From positions 35,689 to 99,688 of the forward strand of contig CAVRBW010000017.1 of the NCBI GenBank assembly GCA_963719325.1: 64,000 nucleotides of DNA, read 5' to 3'. The notes beneath the pieces were generated by a model. That model saw only the letters and a list, made by a program, of their open reading frames with translations, was not told where the DNA came from and did no database searches. Position numbers and translations under genes: made by a program. Source of the DNA: DATBLE01 sp963719325 (GTDB taxonomy: Bacteria > Actinomycetota > Thermoleophilia > Gaiellales > Gaiellaceae). The stretch's first letter is position 1, and each line of letters begins with the position of its first letter. Below are positions 51,302-58,980 of this stretch, in pieces.

Positions 51302-53346
51302 GCGTCGAGGCAATCAGGCTGCAGGCGAGGCCCCAAGCGGTTGTCCGCAGGCTGACCGCGTACTGGCATGTAGGGGCGCTCGGCGGCATCCTTGCCGTCG
51401 CCGCATTCCTCGACCTCTTCCGGCTCGGGCAGAACGGCTATGCGAACGAGTACTACGCCGGCGCCGTTCGCAGCATGCTGAAGAGCTGGCACAACTTCTT
51501 CTTCGTCGCCTTCGATCCGGGCGGGCTCGTCTCCGTCGACAAGCCGCCGCTCGCGCTTTGGCTCGAGGCGACGAGCGCGAAGGTGTTCGGCTACTCGGGC
51601 TGGGCGATCCTGCTGCCCGAGGCGCTCGCCGGCGTCGCCGCGGTCTGGCTCCTCTACCTGCTCGTCGCCCGCTACTTCGGACGGATCGCCGGGCTGGCGG
51701 CGGCGCTCGCGCTCGCCGTCTCCCCGGTCTCGGTCTCGGTCAACCGGGACAACAACCCGGACGCCCTGCTCGCCTTGTTGTTCGTCGCCGCCGCGTGCGT
51801 CGGCGCGAGGGCGATCGAGTCGGGCAGGCTGCGGACGCTCCTGCTGAGCGCCGTTCTCGTCGGGCTCGCCTTCAACACGAAGATGCTCGTCGCGACGATC
51901 GTCGTGCCGGGGCTCGCGCTCGCCTACGCCGCCTTCGCGAAGGTTCCGTGGCGCCGCCGTTTCGCGTACCTGGCGCTCGCGGGAGCGGTGCTCGTCGCCG
52001 TCTCCGGCGCCTGGATCGCGGCTGTGGACCTCACCCCGGCGGCGGATCGTCCCTACGTCGGCAGCACGAGCGACAACAGCGCCCTCAGCCTTGCCTTCGA
52101 CTACAACGGCCTCGGCCGCGTAACCGGTCAGACGGGCGGAACGTCGACCGGGGGCGGAGGGCTCGGCGGCGCATTCTCCGGGACTCCGGGCGTCTTTCGC
52201 CTGCTGAACGACGCGCTCGGCGACCAGGGAGGCTGGCTGCTCGCGCTCGCCGTCGTCGGAGGGCTCTCCGCTCTCGGAGCGGCGCTGTGGCGCCGTTCCC
52301 GGCGCGAGCTCGCCGCGCTGACGATCGTCGGCGGCTGGTTCCTGGCCGCGGCGGTCGTCTTCAGTCTCTCCAGCGGGATCATCCACACCTACTACCTCTC
52401 CGCGCTGGCGCCGGCGACCTCGGCCCTGGTCGGGCTGGGCGTCGTCGCCCTCTGGCGCGACGCGCGAGGGCACCGGCTGCGGCTGGCGATCCCCTTGCTC
52501 GCGCTGGGCCTCTCGGCGTGGCTCGAGGTCGCGCTCCTGCGCCGCTCCGGCTATCTGCCGTGGCTCCAGGGGCTCGTGATCGCAGGCTGCATCGCAGCCG
52601 CGGTCGCGCTGGGCGCAGCCAGGCTTCGCTGGGTGCCGGGCAGGCTCGTCGCCCGTGCAGCGATGGGTCTCGCCTTCCTCGTCCTGCTCGCTGCCCCGGC
52701 AGCCTGGTCGGCGACGACGTCGAAGCAGGCCGTGAGCGGGGTCTTCCCCGGCGCCGGCCCGAGCTTCATCTCCGGACTCGGCACGACTGCGAACGGTCGT
52801 CGCATCGGCGGCTTCGGCGGAGGCGGGAGCCGGACGTTCGGTCCGCCGCAGGGTGCCGGCGCGACGGCAGGCCCCGGAGGCGGCACCCCGACACAGCTGC
52901 CAGGTCTGAACAGCGCGAACATTCCGCAGAACGGGCCTCGAGCCGGCGGCTTCGGCGACGGGGGCCTCGGTGGAGGCGACTCGACCGAGATCGCCGCGGC
53001 GCTGGCGTACGCCGAGACGCACAACCCGGGCACGCGCTGGGCGCTGATCGTCTCCAGCGAGCAATCCGCGGCACCCCTCGTGATCAAGGGCGAGTCCGTG
53101 GCCGCCATGGGCGGCTTCACCGGTCGGGAGACGGTGCTGACCAGCTCGTACCTCTCGTCGCTCGTCCGGTCCGGAGAGGCGCGCTACTTCCTGCTCGGCG
53201 GCACCGGTGGGTCCGGCTTCCGCGGTAGCAACGAGGCCGTCTCGCTCGTCACCTCGACCTGCAAGCAAGTTGCCTTCAGCGGCAGCTCGACCAGCACCCT
53301 CTATGACTGCGCCGGCAAGGCTGCGGCAATCGCAGCTGCCGGGTAG
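51298..53346 (+). CDS. GT39-family membrane glycosyltransferase (YkcB-like)
   Basis: 682 residues. An N-terminal GT-C fold has LFRLGQNGYANEYYAGAVRS with catalytic-region acidic residues, VSVDKPPLALWLEATSAKVF and VNRDNNPDALLALLFVAAA, and about ten to twelve spans to residue ~480. A Gly-rich extracellular linker follows (GGFGGGGSRTFG, GGFGDGGLGGGDS), then a folded C-terminal domain (AYAETHNPGTRWALIVSSEQ) as in YkcA/B-like proteins. It would transfer a lipid-linked sugar to an envelope acceptor outside the cell. Confidence 0.9.
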   Translation: MSVEAIRLQARPQAVVRRLTAYWHVGALGGILAVAAFLDLFRLGQNGYANEYYAGAVRSMLKSWHNFFFVAFDPGGLVSVDKPPLALWLEATSAKVFGYSGWAILLPEALAGVAAVWLLYLLVARYFGRIAGLAAALALAVSPVSVSVNRDNNPDALLALLFVAAACVGARAIESGRLRTLLLSAVLVGLAFNTKMLVATIVVPGLALAYAAFAKVPWRRRFAYLALAGAVLVAVSGAWIAAVDLTPAADRPYVGSTSDNSALSLAFDYNGLGRVTGQTGGTSTGGGGLGGAFSGTPGVFRLLNDALGDQGGWLLALAVVGGLSALGAALWRRSRRELAALTIVGGWFLAAAVVFSLSSGIIHTYYLSALAPATSALVGLGVVALWRDARGHRLRLAIPLLALGLSAWLEVALLRRSGYLPWLQGLVIAGCIAAAVALGAARLRWVPGRLVARAAMGLAFLVLLAAPAAWSATTSKQAVSGVFPGAGPSFISGLGTTANGRRIGGFGGGGSRTFGPPQGAGATAGPGGGTPTQLPGLNSANIPQNGPRAGGFGDGGLGGGDSTEIAAALAYAETHNPGTRWALIVSSEQSAAPLVIKGESVAAMGGFTGRETVLTSSYLSSLVRSGEARYFLLGGTGGSGFRGSNEAVSLVTSTCKQVAFSGSSTSTLYDCAGKAAAIAAAG

Positions 53347-53722
53347 CGCCGCGGAGTGGGCGCAGTTCGCGCGGTTCGTGGCGGTCGGCGTGAGCAACAC
53401 GCTGGTCAGCTTCGCGCTCTACACCGCGCTGATCCTGGCGGCGACGCCGTACTGGGCCGCCGGAGCGATCGCCTTCGCCGCCGGCTCCGTCAACGGCTAC
53501 GTCCTCAACCGCCGCTGGACGTTCGATGTGGCGGACTCGATCGCCGCCCGCACCCGATACGTCGCGGTGCAGCTCTGCGGCCTCGGCGCGACGAGCGGGC
53601 TGCTCTGGCTGCTCGTCTCGGACGCCGGGTTCGATCGGATCGCCGCGTACGTCCTCGCGATCCCGGTCGTCACGATCGCGACGTTCCTGGCGAACAGGAA
53701 CTGGGCCTTCGCCGTCGTCTGA
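53303..53722 (+). CDS. GtrA-like flippase for lipid-linked sugar
   Basis: 139 residues with four membrane helices: FARFVAVGVSNTLVSFALYT, LILAATPYWAAGAIAFAAGS, then VNGYVLNRRWTFD (the GtrA NRxWTF motif), and a final pair around AIPVVTIATFLANRNWAFAV. GtrA proteins flip polyprenyl-phosphate sugars across the membrane. The ATG at 53303 overlaps the GT39 gene by 44 bases in another frame, completing a GT2-GT39-GtrA set. Confidence 0.88.
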   Translation: MTAPARLRQSQLPGSAAEWAQFARFVAVGVSNTLVSFALYTALILAATPYWAAGAIAFAAGSVNGYVLNRRWTFDVADSIAARTRYVAVQLCGLGATSGLLWLLVSDAGFDRIAAYVLAIPVVTIATFLANRNWAFAVV

Positions 53723-53775
53723 GGAACGTCTCGCTCGCAGGCGATTGGGCAGGCAAGCGATGATGGTCTCCGACC

Positions 53776-53928
53776 ATGCACGTCAATCGCTGGCTGTTGG
53801 GGTGGCTCGGAAGCGCGGCGCTCGTGGCCGCAGTGACCGGTGCGATCGAGCTGCTGAAGACGCACATTCCGGTCCTCAGCCTGACGGTTCTCTATCTGTT
53901 CGCGGTCCTGCCGGTGGGCACCGTGTAG
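53776..53928 (+). pseudogene. Truncated N-terminus of a DUF4118/KdpD-like sensor kinase
   Basis: A 50-codon frame reads HVNRWLLGWLGSAALVAAV, then PVLSLTVLYLFAVLPVG before stopping. This matches the first two membrane segments of DUF4118-containing histidine kinases, where VLYLFAVLPV is followed by two more helices and catalytic domains. None of the rest is present. The toxin-antitoxin pair begins 7 bases after the stop, so its arrival probably truncated the kinase. Confidence 0.55.
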
Positions 53929-53934
53929 GCCATC

Positions 53935-54207
53935 ATGTTAATCTTCATGTGCATGAGAAGGCGTGTGAAGATCTCGAAGGGTGGGCAGATCTCGATCCCG
54001 GCATCGATCCGGTCGCGCTGGGGGACGCAGACGATCGTGCTCGACGACCGGGGCGACCGGATCGTGCTCGAGCCGGCGCCGGACGATCCGATCGCAGCTG
54101 CCGAAGGGGCGCTTGCAGAGGAGTTCGGCGCGGTCGACCTGGGGCAGCTGCGCCGTGAGGCGCGCAAGGCAGAGCAGCTTTCCGAGGAACGCCGCCACCG
54201 CCGGTGA
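53935..54207 (+). CDS. vapB: AbrB/MazE-type antitoxin
   Basis: Up to 90 residues; ATGs at 53935, 53947 and 53953 are all possible, and the domain begins right after them. RRVKISKGGQISIPASIRSR then DDRGDRIVLEPAP is a SpoVT-AbrB swapped-hairpin DNA-binding domain. The C-terminal LRREARKAEQLSEERRHRR is a charged toxin-binding tail. It is predicted to bind its own promoter and neutralise the PIN toxin next door. Confidence 0.85.
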   Translation: MLIFMCMRRRVKISKGGQISIPASIRSRWGTQTIVLDDRGDRIVLEPAPDDPIAAAEGALAEEFGAVDLGQLRREARKAEQLSEERRHRR

Positions 54208-54620
54208 CCCTGCTCGATGCCTACGCGCTGATCGCGTTCCTCGTGGGTGGCCCGGCGACGACGCAAGTGCGAGCGATCCTGCGCGAAGGCGATGCTGCGG
54301 TGGCGACGGCGAACCTGGCCGAAGCGCTCGACGTCTCCGAGCGCATGTACGGAGTGCCGATCCCGCGAGCGATCGAGATCCTCGATCCGCTGCTCGAAGG
54401 CCATCTGACGGCGGTACAGCTCGACGTCGCCGTGGCCCGCCGTGCAGCCGGGATTCGTGCCAAGCACTACCACCGCTCCTCGAGACCGATCTCGCTGGCG
54501 GACGCCGTTCTGATCGCGTCCGCCTCGCCCGGGGACCGGATCGCCACCGCAGACGCCGGCGTCCTCGCAGTCGCCAAGGCGGAGCAGCTCGACTCGGTGA
54601 GGCTGCCGAAGCAGGGCTGA
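54204..54620 (+). CDS. vapC: PIN-domain ribonuclease toxin (VapC type)
   Basis: 138 residues with the four PIN acidic residues: Asp5 in LLDAYALIAFL, Glu in ATANLAEALDV, Asp in SLADAVLIASA and Asp in RIATADAGVLAV. PIN toxins cut RNA at an Mg2+ site. The GTG overlaps the antitoxin stop by 4 bases (GTGA), normal for these pairs. A 9-bp stem terminator follows at 54623-54663. Confidence 0.9.
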   Translation: MTLLDAYALIAFLVGGPATTQVRAILREGDAAVATANLAEALDVSERMYGVPIPRAIEILDPLLEGHLTAVQLDVAVARRAAGIRAKHYHRSSRPISLADAVLIASASPGDRIATADAGVLAVAKAEQLDSVRLPKQG

Positions 54621-54622
54621 AC

Positions 54623-54663
54623 GATCGGCCGAGAACCGGCGAACGTGGCTCCGGCGGCCGATC
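54623..54663. terminator. Stem-loop between vapC and the convergent DUF1684 gene
   Basis: GATCGGCCG (54623-54631) pairs with CGGCCGATC (54655-54663) around a 23-base loop. It starts 2 bases after the vapC stop and touches the stop of the opposing gene. Confidence 0.55.
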
Positions 54664-55264
54664 AGCTCATCCGCTCGCCTCCCCGGATCGCGACGTCGAG
54701 CCGGTTCTGCGGCGGAGTCAGCGGACAGACCCAGCGCGGGTCGTACGCGCACGACGGGTTGTAGGCGAAGTTGAAGTCGGCCACGAGGCGTCCGCGCTCC
54801 TCGCCGAGATCGGCGCCTTTCACCGTGTCGAGAAGGTAGCGCCCGCCTCCGTAGGTCTCCGAGCCGCTGGTCGCGTCCGCGAACGGCAGGAACACACCGC
54901 CGCCGTACCCTTCGAGCCAGTAGAGAGCGAGGCTGCATCGCTCGCCGGCGAGGTCGAAGCGCGCGGTGCCGAAATGGCGGAAGACGACCGGCTCCTCGCC
55001 GCTCGACCCGATCGCCCGCAGCTCGCCGGTACCCGGCTCCACGTCGGCGAGCACGCGTAGTGCCGGGTCGTAGTCGTAGTACGAGAGGCCCGGGAACCCG
55101 GCTCGGCTCTCGATCGGAAGTGGAGACTGGCCATGCTCCCGAAAGAGCTCGTCGCGGCCCGTGCGCCACTTCCGCCACGCCGCTTCCGGATCGGGCGTCC
55201 TCCGCACCTCCGCGTACAGCGCGAAGACATGGCGTTTCCAATCGAGGAGCTCGAGCTCGTCCAC
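54662..55264 (-). CDS. DUF1684 domain protein
   Basis: 200 residues. ALYWLEGYGGGVFLPFADAT, YGGGRYLLDTVKGADLG and VADFNFAYNPSCAYDPRWVC (then PLTPPQNRLDVAIRGGE) are the DUF1684 signature blocks. The fold is a small beta-rich domain of unknown biochemical role, common in Actinomycetota and Bacteroidota. No signal peptide. It is divergent from the small-ORF/barrel-protein operon with about 145 bases of stem-loop-rich leader between them. Confidence 0.85.
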   Translation of the reverse strand: MDELELLDWKRHVFALYAEVRRTPDPEAAWRKWRTGRDELFREHGQSPLPIESRAGFPGLSYYDYDPALRVLADVEPGTGELRAIGSSGEEPVVFRHFGTARFDLAGERCSLALYWLEGYGGGVFLPFADATSGSETYGGGRYLLDTVKGADLGEERGRLVADFNFAYNPSCAYDPRWVCPLTPPQNRLDVAIRGGERMS

Positions 55265-55408
55265 CGCGTCAGTCTCCCAGCCTGACGTGCCCGAAAGGGC
55301 ACAACGAAGGGCTTTGCGGCTTCCCGCCGAAATCTCACGGTCCGGGAGGCGTGCCGCCGACGCCTGAAACGGAAATATGTGAGCCTACCGGCGGAAGGGG
55401 GGTTCATC
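55265..55408. promoter_or_regulatory. Stem-loop-rich leader region
   Basis: CGTCAG and CTGACG (about 55268-55287) pair. GTGCCC-GAAA-GGGCAC (55287-55302) is a 6-bp stem with a GNRA tetraloop. GGCGT and ACGCC (about 55350-55370) pair. Such density in a short intergenic region between divergent genes suggests a structured 5' leader on the + strand. No known riboswitch consensus is recognised. Confidence 0.35.
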
Positions 55409-55483
55409 ATGAACCGCTGCGGAAGACGCAACGGCGGCGAGAGGCCGATCCACGCCCGCCTGGAAACCGGGGAGCCGGGATGA
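55409..55483 (+). CDS. Small ORF (24 codons) translationally coupled to the barrel protein
   Basis: ATG 55409 is preceded by GGAAGGGGGG at 6 bases, one of the best ribosome binding sites here, and the frame ends with a TGA that overlaps the next ATG (ATGA). The product is basic and polar: MNRCGRRNGGERPIHARL, then ETGEPG, 24 residues with no membrane segment. It could be a leader peptide controlling the downstream operon, or just a ribosome-loading device. No homology is recognised. Confidence 0.4.
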   Translation: MNRCGRRNGGERPIHARLETGEPG

Positions 55484-55941
55484 GCGGAAGGACGGCTGCC
55501 CTCGCGGCCGGGTCTGCGGCGCTCTTCCTGTCCCTGATTGCGTTGCCGGGCGCGCGTGCGCTCGACCAGCCGGGCACGGTGCAGATCACGGACGCTCAGC
55601 TGCGGCACGCCCACGTCGACACCGGCCGGACCGGCGCGAGCGCGGGCGATATCGACGTCTACAGCCTCTTGCTCTACAACAAGCGGATCACGCCGCGTGC
55701 GCTGGGCCACGGCGAGATGGTCTGCACTGCGATCGGCGCAAAGGGCCAGAGCTGCAACGCGACCTACTTCCTGCCTCAGGGCGAGATCGTCGCCCAGGGA
55801 GTGATCAACTCCCGGCTGATCTACGAGCTGGCGGTGGTCGGCGGCACCGGGCTCTACAACAACGTCCGCGGTTCAGTGACCGTAACCTCCCTGCACCGAA
55901 AGCCATCTCGGGAGCTGCTGGTATTCAGGCTCGTGGTGTGA
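55480..55941 (+). CDS. Exported allene-oxide-cyclase-barrel / dirigent-like protein
   Basis: 153 residues. Signal peptide GRTAALAAGSAALFLSLIAL, cleaved near ARA-LDQ. The mature part (GDIDVYSLLLYNKRITPRAL, GEMVCTAIGAKGQSCNATYF, YELAVVGGTGLYNNVRGSVT) has the eight-strand barrel pattern with the GGTGxYxxxxG motif of dirigent/AOC-like proteins. Two cysteines may form a disulfide. Its function in bacteria is unknown. The GTG of the response regulator overlaps its stop by 4 bases. Confidence 0.75.
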   Translation: MSGRTAALAAGSAALFLSLIALPGARALDQPGTVQITDAQLRHAHVDTGRTGASAGDIDVYSLLLYNKRITPRALGHGEMVCTAIGAKGQSCNATYFLPQGEIVAQGVINSRLIYELAVVGGTGLYNNVRGSVTVTSLHRKPSRELLVFRLVV

Positions 55942-56324
55942 CCAAGCCCTCGAAGTCCGCGCGGATCCTGATCTGCGACGATGAGCCCTTGCTTCGCGAG
56001 CTGATGCGAGTGGCCCTGGTCGGCAACTACGAGTTCGAGGAGGCGGGAACCGTCGAGGAGGCGATCGACGCGGCCCGGACGTTCCGCCCGGACGTCGCCC
56101 TCGTCGACGTGATGATGCCCGGAGGCTCCGGACTGGAGATCGTCAGGAACTTGAGTCACGACCCTGAGTTGCGCGGGACCCGTTGCGTGGTCATCTCGGC
56201 GTTCTCGGGCGAGGATGATCGACGGGAAGCGCAGGATGCCGGCGCCGACGCGTTCATCGCCAAGCCGTTCGACCCGGACGACCTCTCCGCTCTCGTCGCC
56301 GGTCTGCTCGAACGACCGGGATGA
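55938..56324 (+). CDS. Single-domain response regulator
   Basis: 128 residues: RILICDDEPLLRELMRVALV with the acidic pair, phosphoacceptor Asp57 in VALVDVMMPGGSG, the switch Thr/Ser in CVVISAFSGE and Lys in FIAKPFDPDDL. No output domain, so it works as a receiver in a phosphorelay or by protein contact. It overlaps the kinase gene by 4 bases. Confidence 0.94.
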   Translation: MTKPSKSARILICDDEPLLRELMRVALVGNYEFEEAGTVEEAIDAARTFRPDVALVDVMMPGGSGLEIVRNLSHDPELRGTRCVVISAFSGEDDRREAQDAGADAFIAKPFDPDDLSALVAGLLERPG

Positions 56325-57865
56325 ACCTCCGCCGCACATTCGAGCGGACCGCGGCTGCGATCGACGAAGCACCGATCGTCGCCCGGGTGCTCGGTGCCAT
56401 CGGGATGCTCGCGCTCCTGGTCGCGATCGCCTTCGTGATCGTCCTGCTCGCGATGTCAGACCTGCGTAGCTCGACCGACGAGCAAGTGCAGGCAAATCGC
56501 GTGACGACTGCTGCCCTGCGTGTCGAGCGGGTGGTCGACGAGCTCGAGCAGAGCCTGCGTGGCTTCGTCCTCACCAGAAACACCCGTATCCGAGCCTCCT
56601 GGAACCGGGCCCGGACCGACCTCAGCTCGGCGATCGTCGACCTGCAACGGCGGGTCGCTTCGCAGAAGAACCAGGCCGAGCAGGTGCGTGGGATCGTCAC
56701 CGAGATCCGCTCGTACGTAGCCGACTACGGCAACCTGCTGATCGAGATCGCCGTCCTGAGCCCCGGCGACGCGCTCTCGCCGACGGCGACCCGTGAGGGG
56801 CTGACACGAATCGGCGACATCCGGCGCGGCCTCTCCCTCCTGCTCGCTGACGAGGACCGGCTGGTCTCCACGCACGCCTCGTCTGCGCGCGGGCGAGCCG
56901 ACCGAGCGATTCTCGTCGGCAGTCTCGCGCTCGGCGCCTCGGGAATGCTCCTTCTGCTCATCACCGGCTACCTCGTCCGTTCGGTCGCCCGGCCGGTACG
57001 CGACGTCGCGAGCGGTGCGACGAAGATCGCCGCCGGCGACCTCACGATCCGCATTCCGCAAGGCGGCCCCGCCGAGATCAGGGACCTGACGAGCGCCTTC
57101 AACTCGATGGTCGAGTCGGTCGAGCAGAGCCGCCGCGCGCTCGAGATCCAGAACGAGCAATTGCGTGAGAGCGAGCGCGCGAAGTCCGAGCTGATCACGA
57201 TCGTGTCGCACGAGCTCCGGACGCCGCTTGCGAGCATCCTCGGGTACACGAGCCTCATCCTCCGGCGAGCGGCGGAGCCCGAGACGCTGCGCCGCTACGT
57301 CGAGATCATCCACGACCAGGGCCAGCGGCTCGCCGGGCTCGTCGAGGGCTTTCTCGATGCGGAAGAGACAGAAGGGGCGCGGCTGGACCTCGCGTCGAAC
57401 GTCGTGGACCTGGCCGAGCTGCTGCGTCGCGAAGCAGCAGTCATCGACGACCAGTCGGACGAGCACGAAATCGTCGTCGACGTGCCCGAGCACGGGCTGC
57501 AGGTCGTCGGCGACCGTGAGCGCCTGGCCCAGGTGGTGATCAACCTGCTTGCAAACGCGATCAAGTACTCCCCGAGCGGTGGACGAGTCCACGTCTCCGG
57601 CAAGCTCGACGGGGAGGTGGCGCGGGTTCTCGTCCAGGACGAGGGGCTCGGGATCAGAGCGGAACACCAGTCGCGCGTCTTCACGAAGTTCTTCCGCGGC
57701 GAGGCGAAGGCCAGCGGCATTCCCGGTGTCGGACTCGGCCTCGCCATCTCACGCGAGATCGTCGAGGCCCACGGAGGCCGGATCGGCTTCACGAGCATCG
57801 AGGACGAAGGCTCGACCTTCTGGTTCGAGCTACCCGTGGCGCACGAGGCTCGCGTCGCCAGCTAG
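56321..57865 (+). CDS. Membrane sensor histidine kinase (CHASE3-like, HAMP, HisKA, HATPase)
   Basis: 514 residues. A first membrane helix near residues 24-47, an extracytoplasmic CHASE3-like helical sensor (VDELEQSLRGFVLTRNTRIR), a second helix near 195-218, HAMP (RPVRDVASGATKIAAGDLTI) and a coiled coil. HisKA has phospho-His297 in IVSHELRTPLASIL, and the ATPase has the N box VINLLANAIKYSPSG, GLGIRAEHQ and GVGLGLAIS. The partner is the adjacent receiver. Repeat copy E follows 6 bases after the stop. Confidence 0.94.
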   Translation: MNLRRTFERTAAAIDEAPIVARVLGAIGMLALLVAIAFVIVLLAMSDLRSSTDEQVQANRVTTAALRVERVVDELEQSLRGFVLTRNTRIRASWNRARTDLSSAIVDLQRRVASQKNQAEQVRGIVTEIRSYVADYGNLLIEIAVLSPGDALSPTATREGLTRIGDIRRGLSLLLADEDRLVSTHASSARGRADRAILVGSLALGASGMLLLLITGYLVRSVARPVRDVASGATKIAAGDLTIRIPQGGPAEIRDLTSAFNSMVESVEQSRRALEIQNEQLRESERAKSELITIVSHELRTPLASILGYTSLILRRAAEPETLRRYVEIIHDQGQRLAGLVEGFLDAEETEGARLDLASNVVDLAELLRREAAVIDDQSDEHEIVVDVPEHGLQVVGDRERLAQVVINLLANAIKYSPSGGRVHVSGKLDGEVARVLVQDEGLGIRAEHQSRVFTKFFRGEAKASGIPGVGLGLAISREIVEAHGGRIGFTSIEDEGSTFWFELPVAHEARVAS

Positions 57866-57990
57866 CAGCGTTGGGGGAACCCAGGGTTCCCCCACGGGCC
57901 CCCTCCTTCGGCTCGCGTGGCCCTACGCTCTCGCGCTCCGGCGAGAGCGCGGTCTCGCCTCCGCGCCCGGGACGTTTGGCTCACCATGGA
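57866..57990. repeat. Dispersed repeat, copy E
   Basis: Head TGGGGGAACCC (57872-57882), A, GGGTTCCCCCA (57884-57894), then GGGCCCCCTCCTTCGGC and a tail (CGCTCCGGCGAGAGCGCG, GTCTCGCCTCCGCGC) nearly identical to copy D, 30 kb away. It lies after the kinase stop and before the VOC gene on the same strand, so it may end the kinase transcript. Confidence 0.8.
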
Positions 57991-58006
57991 TAGGTAGCCT
58001 CACGGC

Positions 58007-58930
58007 GTGAGGCTCGAAGGGATTCACCACATCACCGCGGTGACCGGCGACGCGCCGCAGAACGTCGAGTTCTACGCCGGGCTCCTCGGGCTTCGCCTGG
58101 TCAAGAAGTCCGTCAACCAGGACGACCCGACGGTGTACCACCTCTTCTACGCGGACGAGGTCGGCTCGCACGGGTCCGACCTGACGTTCTTCGAATACCC
58201 GGGCGCGCGCCGCGGACAGCCCGGGGCCGGGATGGTGTACCGCGTCGTCTGGCGCGTCGCCTCGACCGAGGCGCTCGACTTCTGGGAGGAACGCCTCGGC
58301 GGCGCCGGCGTCGCTCCCGAGCGGTCAGACGGACGCCTGCTCTTCCATGATCCCGAGGGAATCGAGCTCGAGTTGGCCGTGGTCGAGACCGAGGACGAGC
58401 CGCTCGTCGCCGACCACCCGGAGGTTCCGGCTGCCGTTGCTCTGCAGGGTTTCGACTCCGTGCGCGCGTACGCCGCCGACCCGGAGCAGAGCAGGAGCTT
58501 CCTGGAGGAGACGATGCTGTTCAGGCAGATCGGCGACGGTGCGTACGAATCGCGCGGCGAGGAGCGGGGCTCGCTCTACGTCTACGACCGCAACGACCGC
58601 GCCGGCTTCGGAGGCGCCGGGACCGTCCACCACGTTGCCTGGGCGTCCCCGATGGACGAGCACGAGGCCTGGCGTGACCACGTTCTCGCCGCCGGCGCAC
58701 GACCGACGCCTGTGATCGAGCGGTTCTACTTCCGCTCGATCTACTTCAGGGAGCCGAGCGGCGTCCTCTTCGAGATCGCCACCGTCGGGCCGGGCTTCGC
58801 CGTCGACGAGCCGCTCGAGCACCTCGGCGAGAGGCTTTCGCTGCCTCCCGACTTCGAGCACCTGCGAGAGCAGGTCGAGCCGCTCCTGACGCCCCTCCCG
58901 AACCCGCGCCGCAGCCCGGCCGTCGGCTGA
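58007..58930 (+). CDS. VOC-family ring-cleaving dioxygenase (MhqO/LinE-like)
   Basis: 307 residues with two glyoxalase-fold modules. Metal ligands fit the extradiol 2-His-1-Glu set: His in GIHHITAVTGDA, His in TVHHVAWASPMDEHEAW and Glu in GVLFEIATVGPGF. SVNQDDPTVYHLFYADEVG is characteristic of hydroquinone dioxygenase-like proteins such as MhqO. Ring opening of a hydroquinone would suit the hydroxylases in this window. Start GTG 58007. Confidence 0.85.
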   Translation: MRLEGIHHITAVTGDAPQNVEFYAGLLGLRLVKKSVNQDDPTVYHLFYADEVGSHGSDLTFFEYPGARRGQPGAGMVYRVVWRVASTEALDFWEERLGGAGVAPERSDGRLLFHDPEGIELELAVVETEDEPLVADHPEVPAAVALQGFDSVRAYAADPEQSRSFLEETMLFRQIGDGAYESRGEERGSLYVYDRNDRAGFGGAGTVHHVAWASPMDEHEAWRDHVLAAGARPTPVIERFYFRSIYFREPSGVLFEIATVGPGFAVDEPLEHLGERLSLPPDFEHLREQVEPLLTPLPNPRRSPAVG

Positions 58931-58980
58931 TCCGCAATTCGCGTCACGACGCAGCTGCTTGATCGGGTACCGTCGGGCCG

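Noticed and set aside
55265..55340. Possible cyclic-di-GMP (GEMM) riboswitch because the minus strand contains CGCAAAGCC
   Set aside because: The partner GGGCAAACC segment and the tetraloop-receptor arrangement are absent on either strand, so the short match is probably chance.
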